A stretch of 64,000 nt of DNA from the NCBI RefSeq assembly GCF_002899825.2, contig NZ_PPED02000003.1, forward strand, positions 638,263-702,262, written 5' to 3'. Each line of letters opens with the position of its first letter. Within the stretch, counting starts at the first letter, position 1. Positions 43,143-50,972 of this stretch are shown here, piece by piece. Source of the DNA: Chryseobacterium phosphatilyticum (GTDB lineage: Bacteria > Bacteroidota > Bacteroidia > Flavobacteriales > Weeksellaceae). The notes under the pieces were generated by a model that was given only the letters and a program-made list of their open reading frames with translations, was not told where the DNA came from and did no database searches. The position numbers and the translations under genes are program-made.

Positions 43143-45848
43143 TTAATGGTGTTCAACTTCATCTTTTATCTCTTTTATTATTTTTCCCGGAATGCATATT
43201 GTGAAAGTAACACCTAAACCGCTGTTTTCAGCTTTGATGTTTCCTCCGTGAGCCTGTACAATTTTTTTAGAAATGGCAAGTCCCAGTCCGCTTCCTGTAG
43301 GTTTTAAAATATTTTGATTTTTGGATTGATAAAACTTGTCAAAAATCATTTCCAGATCTTCTTCAGGAATATGCTTCCCGGTATTGAAGAAGCTAATGAT
43401 TAATTTTTCGTCTTTTTCAAATAATTTGGTTTGAATGGTCCCTTGTTCATCTGTAAATTTTAAGGCATTTCCCAAAATATTTTGAAACAACTGAATCATT
43501 CTGGCTTCATCATATTCAAATATAAACTGATTTAAAAGATTAACTTCACTTAAATGAATATTTTTCTGCTGTATCAGATGAAGAAGTGGATTTAATGCCT
43601 TTTTATACGTTTCAATAATATTGTCTTGTTGAATATGTAAAGAAATTTCTCCGTGTTGCAGCTTATCCAGATAAAGGATGTCATTGATGATTTCACTTAA
43701 CCGGTCAGACTCTGTAATAATATTATTTAAAAACTCTTGTTTGATTTCAAAAGGGATATCGTCATCATCTGCTAAAATTTCTCCGGCAGAGCGAATGGCG
43801 GTGATCGGAGTTCTTAATTCATGAGCTACAGAATCCAGGAAGTCATCTTTCTGGCGGTCTTTAATGATAAGGCTTTCGTTGGCGGTTCGCAGATCGTCTG
43901 AAAGTTTTTGTAATTCCTCAGATTGTTCAGTGAGCTTTTTATTTAAGCTGATGTTTTCCTGAGATTCTTCAAGAATATTTAATACTTCTTTTAAAGATAT
44001 TTTGTCTTCCTTAGTTACACCTTCAATTAATATTTTGGCTGATGCTGTACCGATGCGTCCTGCCAGAAGGTTTTCTGAAAACTTAATAAACCGGGAATCT
44101 GCAGTTTCAGTTTGGGAATCAATATTATATTTTAAATTGAAAATCCGGAGAGCTTGTTCTGTTTTATTTTTACCCAAAAATCGTTCAAGAATATTTTTAA
44201 TATCCGAAACATAGGCGGTTCCACGCCAAATAAAAGCATTTTCATGATTTTGAATATATTTGTCAATGTCTACATAGAGTTCTGCAAAATTCCGTTCCCT
44301 GTAATTTCCTTTTGTGCTTACCGAAACAATGGTAAATAAACCTGTATTCACTAAAATAGACCAAAAGAAAATTTGAGGAATCCTTCCCAGAAAAGGAATG
44401 GCGAAAAACCCAAAACCATCGTACATCTCTCTTAAGATCCCCTTGAGTTCCTGGTTGTAAGAAAAGTAATATTGCGGAATAATCAATCCGAAATAACAAA
44501 TGACCAATCCGGCAGCAAGTCCGGTGACAGCTCCTTTGTAGCTTCCTCTTCTCCAGAATAAAGCTCCGAAAAATGCAGGAGCCAGCTGTCCGATAATGAC
44601 AAAAGAAATGAGGCCTACAGAATCCAATGATGTTTTTAAAATAAAATATTTATAGAAAACAAAAGCCATAATGATCAGGGCAAAAATGCTGAACTTCCGG
44701 ATATTGGTAATGTTTCTTGTATTTTGTTCCTCACTTTCAGATTTAAACTTTCCAAGTAAACCATAAGGAATAATCAGGTTGTTGGAAAGCATAATAGATA
44801 AAGTGATGGCTGAAATAATAATCATCGAAATACAGGAGCTTAATCCTCCAAGGAAAACAAAAACGGTAATTAAAGTGTTGTCAAAATGTTGTGGAATTAA
44901 AATAGAGTAGAATTCCGGATTGACCTTTTGTCCGTCAAAAATTAATCTTCCGCCCCATGCAATTGGAAAAATAAATACGGTAAATATCAACAGATAAAGA
45001 GGGAAAAACCAGATGGCTGTTCTGATGTGTTTCTCCTGTCTGTTTTCAACGATTGCTGTGTGAAACTGTCTTGGAAGGATGCAGATTGCCGTTGCGGAAA
45101 TCATGCATAAAACCATCCAGTTCATGGCACCTTCAATTCCGTTGAAAGTATTTTTTTCTTTAAAATCTTCAAACTGGCTGGCCTTTTGATAAATATCCGA
45201 AAACCCGTCGAATACGTAATAAATTACAAAAAAGCCAAGGATGATAATGAAGAAGAGCTTTAAAAAACTTTCCAGAGCAATTGCTGAAATAATTCCCAAA
45301 CGTTTTTCCGAAGCATCTACATACCGTGTTCCGTAATAGGACGAAAATAAGGCAATCAACACCACTACAAATGTTGCATTGTCAGTAAGAATATCTTTAG
45401 ACATAGCAGTTTCTGTCACCAGGTGAAATGTTTCCGAAATTGCTTTGATTTGCAGTCCGATATAGGGAACAATAGCCAGCAGGCAAACAATGGTAATGAT
45501 GGCGCTGAGACTTCTGCTGTTGCCATACCGTAAAGAGATAAAATCTGCCAGACTGCTGATTTTATTGACCCTGGAAATTCTCACAATTCTTGTATTAATA
45601 TAAATCCATGCCGGGATAATCATGATGGGGCCAATGTAAATAGGAAGGTAATTGAGTCCGCTTGTTGCGGCTACACCGATACTCCCGTAATATGTCCATG
45701 CGGTGCAGTACACAGCTAGTGATAGAGCATAGATGTACGGGTTATTAATCCAAAGCTTACTTCTTTTCTTCTCAGCCAGATGAGCCACTAAGAACAGAAG
45801 AGCCAGATAAAAAAGAACCACAAAAAATAATGCGAAACTATTCATCAT
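43143..45848 (-). CDS. Sodium:solute symporter-histidine kinase fusion (CbrA/CrbS-like)
   Basis: A 901-aa membrane sensor. Residues about 5-515 form an SLC5/sodium-solute-symporter module of 12-13 helices. A STAC-like linker follows (AFIWRGTAYVSDIKNILERF, about 538-557), then FSENLLAGRIGTASAKILIE, a segment shared with CbrA/CrbS. A coiled coil (about 630-665) leads to HisKA with His676 in LDSVAHELRTPIT and an HATPase (NALKFTD at 794-800, TGSGLGLAISKKIV at 851-864). It has no receiver. In Vibrio and Pseudomonas such kinases sense acetate or carbon supply and turn on acs. Its start overlaps the preceding small gene by 8-11 nt, and the response regulator follows after 9 nt. Confidence 0.92.
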   Translation of the reverse strand: MMNSFALFFVVLFYLALLFLVAHLAEKKRSKLWINNPYIYALSLAVYCTAWTYYGSIGVAATSGLNYLPIYIGPIMIIPAWIYINTRIVRISRVNKISSLADFISLRYGNSRSLSAIITIVCLLAIVPYIGLQIKAISETFHLVTETAMSKDILTDNATFVVVLIALFSSYYGTRYVDASEKRLGIISAIALESFLKLFFIIILGFFVIYYVFDGFSDIYQKASQFEDFKEKNTFNGIEGAMNWMVLCMISATAICILPRQFHTAIVENRQEKHIRTAIWFFPLYLLIFTVFIFPIAWGGRLIFDGQKVNPEFYSILIPQHFDNTLITVFVFLGGLSSCISMIIISAITLSIMLSNNLIIPYGLLGKFKSESEEQNTRNITNIRKFSIFALIIMAFVFYKYFILKTSLDSVGLISFVIIGQLAPAFFGALFWRRGSYKGAVTGLAAGLVICYFGLIIPQYYFSYNQELKGILREMYDGFGFFAIPFLGRIPQIFFWSILVNTGLFTIVSVSTKGNYRERNFAELYVDIDKYIQNHENAFIWRGTAYVSDIKNILERFLGKNKTEQALRIFNLKYNIDSQTETADSRFIKFSENLLAGRIGTASAKILIEGVTKEDKISLKEVLNILEESQENISLNKKLTEQSEELQKLSDDLRTANESLIIKDRQKDDFLDSVAHELRTPITAIRSAGEILADDDDIPFEIKQEFLNNIITESDRLSEIINDILYLDKLQHGEISLHIQQDNIIETYKKALNPLLHLIQQKNIHLSEVNLLNQFIFEYDEARMIQLFQNILGNALKFTDEQGTIQTKLFEKDEKLIISFFNTGKHIPEEDLEMIFDKFYQSKNQNILKPTGSGLGLAISKKIVQAHGGNIKAENSGLGVTFTICIPGKIIKEIKDEVEHH

Positions 45849-46032
45849 GCTTTTTTACGATGGTAAATGAAATGAGAATAGAAATCATCCAGACGGCAAA
45901 CAAATAGATTAAAATCATCGGATACCCGAAAACTTCCTTTTCGCTGTTGAAAAGAAGGGAAATGGGTATACTGAAAGCAATCATTAATCCGATGCTCAGG
46001 ATAATCAGTTTTTGTTCGTGTCTCTTTTTCAT
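45838..46032 (-). CDS. Small two-helix membrane protein next to the transporter-kinase
   Basis: A 64-aa protein with two hydrophobic helices (LIILSIGLMIAFSIPISLLF and FGYPMILIYLFAVWMISILI), a charged N-terminus (MKKRHEQK) and C-terminus. It looks like the small companion subunits often found beside sodium:solute symporters. The start is at 46032, not at an in-frame ATG at 46095, because the intervening region is an intrinsic terminator. The last codons overlap the kinase gene, so the two are translationally coupled. Confidence 0.7.
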   Translation of the reverse strand: MKKRHEQKLIILSIGLMIAFSIPISLLFNSEKEVFGYPMILIYLFAVWMISILISFTIVKKHDE

Positions 46033-46047
46033 ACTTTGATGATGGAT

Positions 46048-46093
46048 AAAAAGATAATTGATGAACTGAGGGTTGTGTCGTTCATCAATTATC
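46048..46093 (-). terminator. Intrinsic terminator inside the carboxylate cluster
   Basis: A 14-bp perfect inverted repeat (46053-46066 with 46080-46093), 13-nt loop, and on the minus strand TTTTT directly after. It divides the porin-symporter transcript from the kinase-ligase transcript, or lets only some polymerases read through. Confidence 0.85.
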
Positions 46094-46108
46094 ATTCGCT
46101 TTTGTTAA

Positions 46109-46336
46109 TTATATTTTGTCGTCAGAATATTCTCCGGTTAATGCATAATAACCAAAAACAGCCAGCCCGCCCGAGATAATCGGCATCAGTACAAACAGGA
46201 TGATGATCCCGAAAACCAGGTCTTCCTGCTTTCCTGAAGAAATCTTCGGGATACCCAGTACTGTAATTCCGAAATACCCTACCACCACAGCGATAGCAAT
46301 CCAGAGAATACCTAATATTTTTTTTAGTCCGTTCAT
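46109..46336 (-). CDS. Small two-helix membrane protein after the MHS symporter
   Basis: A 75-aa protein with two hydrophobic helices (ILGILWIAIAVVVGYFGITV and LVFGIIILFVLMPIISGGLA) separated by a short polar loop and ending with an acidic tail (GEYSDDKI). It begins 43 nt after the symporter stop and ends before the terminator. Family not recognised with confidence. It is likely an accessory subunit of the neighbouring transporter. Confidence 0.65.
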   Translation of the reverse strand: MNGLKKILGILWIAIAVVVGYFGITVLGIPKISSGKQEDLVFGIIILFVLMPIISGGLAVFGYYALTGEYSDDKI

Positions 46337-46379
46337 TTTAGTAGTTTTAAAATTAATAAAAATTTGAATGATTCAGTGT

Positions 46380-47960
46380 TTAATCGTGAAGATTATTGTT
46401 CTTATTTTTAAGATAAAACAATCCGATGATCAAACACACCGTAGCAACTCCGATCGGATACCAGAGTCCCTCAAGATACCAGGTGGCATGGCCCGCGTCT
46501 TTTCCTGTGGTCACCAGATAAGTGGCTACTGCCGGGAGAAGTCCTCCAAACACCCCGTTTCCAATGTGATACGGTAAAGACATTGATGTGTAACGGATTC
46601 TCACCGGGAACATTTCTACAAGGAATGCTGCAATAGGTCCATATACCATGGTTACAAAAATCACCTGAATAAATACTAAAAAGATGAGATACCATTTGGT
46701 GTCGTCACTTAATTTTAAGCTTTGCGAAACCTTTGGCTCTTCAGCTTTTCCATCTTTCATAACCGGTCCGGTAGAAGACCAATGGGTGATGCTGTCTTTC
46801 TTGATCAGTGTTCCGTCGGTGTACAATGTTTCTTTATGGAAGGTAATCAGGCTGTCAGTCGCAATATCTTTATGAATTTTTGCTGTTCTTTTTTCGGTAA
46901 TTCCGTTAGCAGCTATGGTTTTACTTTCAAGACTAACGCTTTTAAACATGCTGTCGTAAATAGGCCTGTAGGCCAGGATGGCGACCAGCATACCGGTCAT
47001 CATCACTGCTTTTCTACCAATTTTATCAGAAAGCCAACCGAAAAATACGAAGAATGGTGTTCCTAAAAATAAGGCAGTGGCCATTAATGAGTCTACCTGT
47101 GCAGATTCTACATTCATTACTTTCTGAAGGAAGCTCATTGCATAGAACTGTCCTGTGTACCATATAACTCCTTGTCCCATCGCTGCTCCAAAGAGAGCCA
47201 GTAGAACGAATTTAAAGTTATATTTATTTCCAAAACTCTCTTTTAAAGGGTTTTTTGAAGTTTTTCCCTCACTTTTAGCTTTCGCAAAAAGAGGAGATTC
47301 TTTCATGTTTTTTCTGATGATGTAAGAAACGGCAACCATTAAAATGGAAATCCAGAATGGAACTCTCCATCCCCAGGTATCAAATTCTTCAGCAGAGAGG
47401 GTGGTTTTGGTAATTAAAATAACGATCAGCGAAATGAAAAGCCCTGCAGTTGCTGTGGTCTGAATCCATGACGTCCAGTATCCTCTTCGATGAGGTTGTG
47501 CATACTCAGCAACATAAGTGGCCGCACCTCCATATTCTCCTCCAAGTGCTAATCCTTGTAAAAGTCTTAAAATAAGAACTAAAACCGGAGCCATAAAGCC
47601 TATGGTTTCATAGCTGGGAATGCATCCGATCAGGAATGTAGAAAATCCCATAATTAATAAAGTAACCAGAAAGGTGTATTTTCTGCCGATAATATCTCCG
47701 AGTCTTCCAAAAAATAAAGCCCCGAATGGTCTTACCACGAATCCTGCGGCAAAAGTGGCTAATGTTGATAAAAATGCTGCTGTGGGATTATCTGCAGGGA
47801 AAAACTTGGTGGCCAGAACAACTGCCAGACTTCCAAAAATATAGAAGTCGTACCATTCAATAAGGGTGCCGAGTGATGAGGCGGTAATAACGCCCCAGAT
47901 GGTGCGGTTTTTCTGCCGGTCGGTCATATTTTCGTAGCTTTCGTGGTGATTTTCGCTCAT
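46380..47960 (-). CDS. MFS metabolite:H+ symporter (MHS family) with periplasmic insert
   Basis: A 526-aa inner membrane transporter. GTLIEWYDFYIFGSLAVVL (about 31-49), RPFGALFFGRLGDIIGRK and LQGLALGGEYGGAATYVAE are MHS signatures shared with ProP, ShiA and dicarboxylate carriers. Members are usually about 430-450 aa; the extra length here is one hydrophilic segment of about 85 residues (335-420) between helices 9 and 10, on the periplasmic side. It lies between a porin gene and small membrane genes in the acetate/propionate cluster, so a short carboxylate is the likely cargo. Confidence 0.86.
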   Translation of the reverse strand: MSENHHESYENMTDRQKNRTIWGVITASSLGTLIEWYDFYIFGSLAVVLATKFFPADNPTAAFLSTLATFAAGFVVRPFGALFFGRLGDIIGRKYTFLVTLLIMGFSTFLIGCIPSYETIGFMAPVLVLILRLLQGLALGGEYGGAATYVAEYAQPHRRGYWTSWIQTTATAGLFISLIVILITKTTLSAEEFDTWGWRVPFWISILMVAVSYIIRKNMKESPLFAKAKSEGKTSKNPLKESFGNKYNFKFVLLALFGAAMGQGVIWYTGQFYAMSFLQKVMNVESAQVDSLMATALFLGTPFFVFFGWLSDKIGRKAVMMTGMLVAILAYRPIYDSMFKSVSLESKTIAANGITEKRTAKIHKDIATDSLITFHKETLYTDGTLIKKDSITHWSSTGPVMKDGKAEEPKVSQSLKLSDDTKWYLIFLVFIQVIFVTMVYGPIAAFLVEMFPVRIRYTSMSLPYHIGNGVFGGLLPAVATYLVTTGKDAGHATWYLEGLWYPIGVATVCLIIGLFYLKNKNNNLHD

Positions 47961-48035
47961 ATGGATTGATTTTGATGTTAATAAAAAATGATATTTAATG
48001 CATGCGAAATTGTAAGAGGTTTGAAATTTATTTTA

Positions 48036-48145
48036 AACCATTAAGACTTTTTAAGGGATTAAGGATAATTAAGATGATCGCTTACGTTTTTTAAGCTGCA
48101 TGCTTATTTTTCATCTTTGATGAAGCTGAACTTTTCTTAATGGTT
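48036..48145. repeat. MITE-like element with AACCATTAAGA ends (copy 1)
   Basis: Perfect 11-bp inverted ends, AACCATTAAGA at 48036-48046 and TCTTAATGGTT at 48135-48145, enclose about 88 bp of AT-rich sequence. A second copy with the same ends lies at 59043-59177. It occupies most of the gap between the porin and symporter genes. Confidence 0.65.
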
Positions 48146-48154
48146 CAAATTATT

Positions 48155-49534
48155 TTATAAATAGATTTGAAATTGTACAATAAATTCTCCTTTTGAAGAA
48201 GGGCTCTCTGTAGGGCTTGTGTAAACCGGCCTTGTTGAATATTGGGTCGTAATTTTTGCATGATGCCCATCAATAAACCAGTTGGCACCTACATCGAATT
48301 GGGAAGATGATTTGTCAAAAGCTTCGAAGCTCTTATGGGTATACGCTGCAAAGGGCTGTATTCTGATTTTTGGCTTTTCAGCCTGACTTGGCAATAGTAA
48401 ACCGGCCTGTGCGTAGATAACATTTCCTGTTCCGATGGTAGGTTGCAGATTTCCCGGTCCTGCAATGGCTTTATTGCCGATAAAATTAGGATCTGAAGCT
48501 GCAATATTCATGGTTCCAAGATTTCTGACGTACTTTGGGCCGAAATTGTAGTTGTAATATCCGGCATATGCAGAAACGGCCATTTTATTTTTTGCTTCCC
48601 CCAGTGGAATGTCGGCAAAAGCATCTACAGCGAAAAGGGTGATGTCATGTTTTTCGATAGTTGAATTCACGGATGTTCTTGTACCGTCTGCCTGATGATA
48701 GAACCCGGCACCTACATTGAACACTTTTTTAGTTCCCAGATAAGAGCCAACTTTGAAGGGAAGGGTGTTGGATTCTTCGTCAAGAAATTGATATTCAACA
48801 TATCCTGCCTTTGAAAAGCTTGGGTTTCCGTTGTTGTCTACCGCAACAGCTTTTGAAGGATCGGTGACATTCACAGGGGTAAGATCTGTAGCAAATGGCT
48901 TGTTTAAGCTAAAACGATATTCCAGTTTTCCGTATTTTCCTTTGGCAAACATTCCAAGCTGTCTGGCAAACTGGTCGGAATTATCGATAAGGGGCCATGA
49001 GAAAACAGGCGAGTCGATGGTAAGGAAGTTTAGTGTTGAAGCCATGGTCATACGGGAAAGTCCCATGTAATAATGAAGTCCTGCTCCTAAAGATAAACTG
49101 AATTTTCCGGCTTCTCCAGGTAAAATAACTGCATACTCATTCCAGGCATCATGAAAGAACAATTGGGTTTTCTTTCCGTTTCCGTATCCTCCGGTGCCTG
49201 TGGTTCCTGTTGCTCCGCCATTGATAAAGGTTTGGTTGTTGATTCCAAAATGAAGGAGAATCATATATCTTTTGGAGATCTGGGCGTAAGTCAGAGCGCG
49301 TAATCGTCTGTTTCCGATGCTCCAGGAGTTGTCTGTGGGTTCACCTCCAACCATACTTCCGGGATTCATAGAGGTGTTTCGTAACCAAAGCTGATCCCAG
49401 AGAATAAATCTGATAAATTTATCTCCGGCAGGATTAAGGTTAACTTTTAATCCGCTGCCATAATCAGGAGAACCCTGCGAATACAAGGATCCGCTGATTA
49501 GAGCTATTCCAATGAATGTAAGTAATTTCTTCAT
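48155..49534 (-). CDS. Outer membrane porin
   Basis: A 459-aa protein with a signal peptide (ending GSLYSQ, residue 20). The mature part has the repeated amphipathic beta-strands of a porin (YAQISKRYMILLHFGINNQT, KYGKLEYRFSLNKPF, GKFSLSLGAGLHYYMGLSRM) and ends with FIVQFQIYL, a typical outer membrane C-terminal strand. It is first in the carboxylate cluster and could admit acetate or propionate to the periplasm for the symporter; this is inferred from position. Confidence 0.78.
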   Translation of the reverse strand: MKKLLTFIGIALISGSLYSQGSPDYGSGLKVNLNPAGDKFIRFILWDQLWLRNTSMNPGSMVGGEPTDNSWSIGNRRLRALTYAQISKRYMILLHFGINNQTFINGGATGTTGTGGYGNGKKTQLFFHDAWNEYAVILPGEAGKFSLSLGAGLHYYMGLSRMTMASTLNFLTIDSPVFSWPLIDNSDQFARQLGMFAKGKYGKLEYRFSLNKPFATDLTPVNVTDPSKAVAVDNNGNPSFSKAGYVEYQFLDEESNTLPFKVGSYLGTKKVFNVGAGFYHQADGTRTSVNSTIEKHDITLFAVDAFADIPLGEAKNKMAVSAYAGYYNYNFGPKYVRNLGTMNIAASDPNFIGNKAIAGPGNLQPTIGTGNVIYAQAGLLLPSQAEKPKIRIQPFAAYTHKSFEAFDKSSSQFDVGANWFIDGHHAKITTQYSTRPVYTSPTESPSSKGEFIVQFQIYL

Positions 49535-49649
49535 AAATTATCAATTTTTGGCGTTGTTTTTTGTGAATGCCAAATTGTAATTAATAATTTATTTACGAAA
49601 ATTTAATATATATTAGTGGTAATGCTATAGTTATGATTTGTTTGATTAT

Positions 49650-49791
49650 GAGTTTCGGGTTCCGGGATCCGGGTTTTGCGACCCAGGTTACGAGGTATAA
49701 GATTCAAAGCTTGGGATTCAAGGATTGTTGATATTTAGTGTATTACTCTGTGTTTTATATCCCGCAACGCGCACCCCGCATTCCGGAACTC
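49650..49791. repeat. GC-rich inverted-repeat element
   Basis: GAGTTTCGGGTTCCGGG (49650-49666) pairs imperfectly (13 of 17) with the sequence at 49775-49791. The element is clearly richer in GC than the flanks and contains runs such as CCCGCAACGCGCACCCCGC. It ends 5 bp before the InsA-like gene's stop codon. No ORF is contained. Confidence 0.5.
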
Positions 49792-49795
49792 ATAT

Positions 49796-50212
49796 CTATT
49801 TTTTAAACCTTTCCCATTTGATTAGCATATATTTATCTGCAAATTGAGTGATAATAATCCCTGAGTTTTTAATGTTTTCTTCCTGTGCAATATACTCAAT
49901 AAGCTCATTTTGCTTGAGAATTTTATAGACAGGATGAAATTCAGAATGAGGGGGTCTTGTGATGTTGTATTTTTTGATCCACGAACTGATAGTGACATGA
50001 GAAACACCAATGATCCTTTCAATTTCACGGTAGCTTAAGCCTTCCAGGTAAAGCTGTAGGGCTTTAGTGACGTAGTAGTCATCAATCTGTTTTCCCAGTT
50101 TTTTTACCGTAAAATAATAGTTGCAATTCTTGCAGCGAAAGCGTTGTTTTTCATTAATGATCCCGCTTTTTACCACTTTGCTGCTGTTGCATTTCGGACA
50201 TGTGTTTTCCAT
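49796..50212 (-). CDS. Orphan IS1 InsA-like zinc-finger/HTH protein
   Basis: A 138-aa protein. A zinc ribbon is formed by Cys5, Cys8, Cys27 and Cys30 (CPKCNSS and RCKNCNYYF), followed by a helix-turn-helix (YREIERIIGVSHVTISSWIK, about residues 57-76). This is the layout of IS1 InsA, the DNA-binding part of the IS1 transposase. The catalytic InsB part is absent, no terminal inverted repeats or target duplication were found, and the C-terminal 50 residues are unique. It is divergent from the arginine operon and may be a domesticated transposase acting as a regulator. Confidence 0.75.
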   Translation of the reverse strand: MENTCPKCNSSKVVKSGIINEKQRFRCKNCNYYFTVKKLGKQIDDYYVTKALQLYLEGLSYREIERIIGVSHVTISSWIKKYNITRPPHSEFHPVYKILKQNELIEYIAQEENIKNSGIIITQFADKYMLIKWERFKK

Positions 50213-50224
50213 AACTATAGTATT

Positions 50225-50254
50225 TTAGCAAATATATAATAAATTAGCAAATAT
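50225..50254. repeat. Direct repeats TTAGCAAATAT upstream of the InsA-like gene
   Basis: TTAGCAAATAT occurs at 50225-50235 and 50244-50254, 19 bp apart, about two helical turns. The first overlaps TATATTTG read on the minus strand, a -7 element for the InsA-like gene. An operator is possible. Confidence 0.4.
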
Positions 50255-50318
50255 TTATTTTTGTGTAAAGATAATTTTACCTGCGTAATTTTTTAAAACA
50301 AAAAAAATATCTTTTTTA

Positions 50319-50351
50319 TTTGCATTTAAAAGAAAATATATTTTAAATTTG
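50319..50351 (+). promoter_or_regulatory. Promoter of the arginine operon
   Basis: TTTG at 50319-50322, 21-bp spacer and a perfect -7 element TAAATTTG at 50344-50351, 21 nt before the first ATG. Both elements sit within ATTTGC words (50318-50323 and 50347-50352), the inverse of the GCAAAT words in the direct repeats to the left. Confidence 0.6.
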
Positions 50352-50372
50352 CCAAAAAATTTAGATAAATAA

Positions 50373-50972
50373 ATGGAAATAGAAATTTCCTCATGCGAAC
50401 ATCTAATGTATGTGAGTGAAATACAGCAGGAAATGTATGATTCTGCACAGCGTAGAGGAACGGGGATCGCAAAACGTTCTATCGAATATTTGAGTAAGAA
50501 GATTTCAGAGGGTAATGCTGTGGTGGCCACTGAAAACGGAGAGTGGGTAGGTTTCTGTTATATAGAGACCTGGTCACATGGAAAGTTTGTAGCCAATTCG
50601 GGACTCATTGTATCACCGAAATTCAGGAACGGGGGGGTAGCTACTCAGATCAAGCATAAAGTTTTCCAGTTATCTAGAGAAAAATACCCGGAAGCAAAAG
50701 TATTTGGGTTGACAACAGGTCTTGCGGTAATGAAAATCAACAGTGATTTAGGGTATAAGCCGGTTATTTATTCTGAGCTGACTCAGGATGAAGAGTTTTG
50801 GAACGGTTGTAAGAACTGTGTGAATTATGAAATTTTAATGATGAAGGAACGTAAAAACTGTCTTTGTACAGCAATGCTTTTCGTTCCTGACAATAATAAA
50901 GTAAACGGTGTTGCCTATAAGCAACCAGAAATTAAATATAACAATGAACAAGAAAGTCATCTTAGCGTTTAG
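50373..50972 (+). CDS. GNAT acyltransferase of the arginine operon (putative N-acylglutamate synthase)
   Basis: A 199-aa GNAT protein. The acyl-CoA-binding motif is GLIVSPKFRNGGVATQIK (RNGGVA, residues 85-90). After the GNAT core is a cysteine cluster, Cys146-x2-Cys149 and Cys163-x-Cys165, that could hold zinc. As the first gene of a complete arg operon without argA or argJ, it is the best candidate for the first step, acylation of glutamate. With ArgF' carrying Val90 the acyl group may be succinyl. It overlaps argG by 29 nt. Confidence 0.75.
   Translation: MEIEISSCEHLMYVSEIQQEMYDSAQRRGTGIAKRSIEYLSKKISEGNAVVATENGEWVGFCYIETWSHGKFVANSGLIVSPKFRNGGVATQIKHKVFQLSREKYPEAKVFGLTTGLAVMKINSDLGYKPVIYSELTQDEEFWNGCKNCVNYEILMMKERKNCLCTAMLFVPDNNKVNGVAYKQPEIKYNNEQESHLSV

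Noticed and set aside
46033..46095. Longer start for the 64-aa membrane protein at 46095
   Set aside because: The additional codons lie exactly in a perfect 14-bp stem followed by TTTTT, i.e. an intrinsic terminator.
49796..50212. An intact IS1 element
   Set aside because: Only the InsA-like part exists. There is no InsB catalytic frame, terminal repeat or target duplication.
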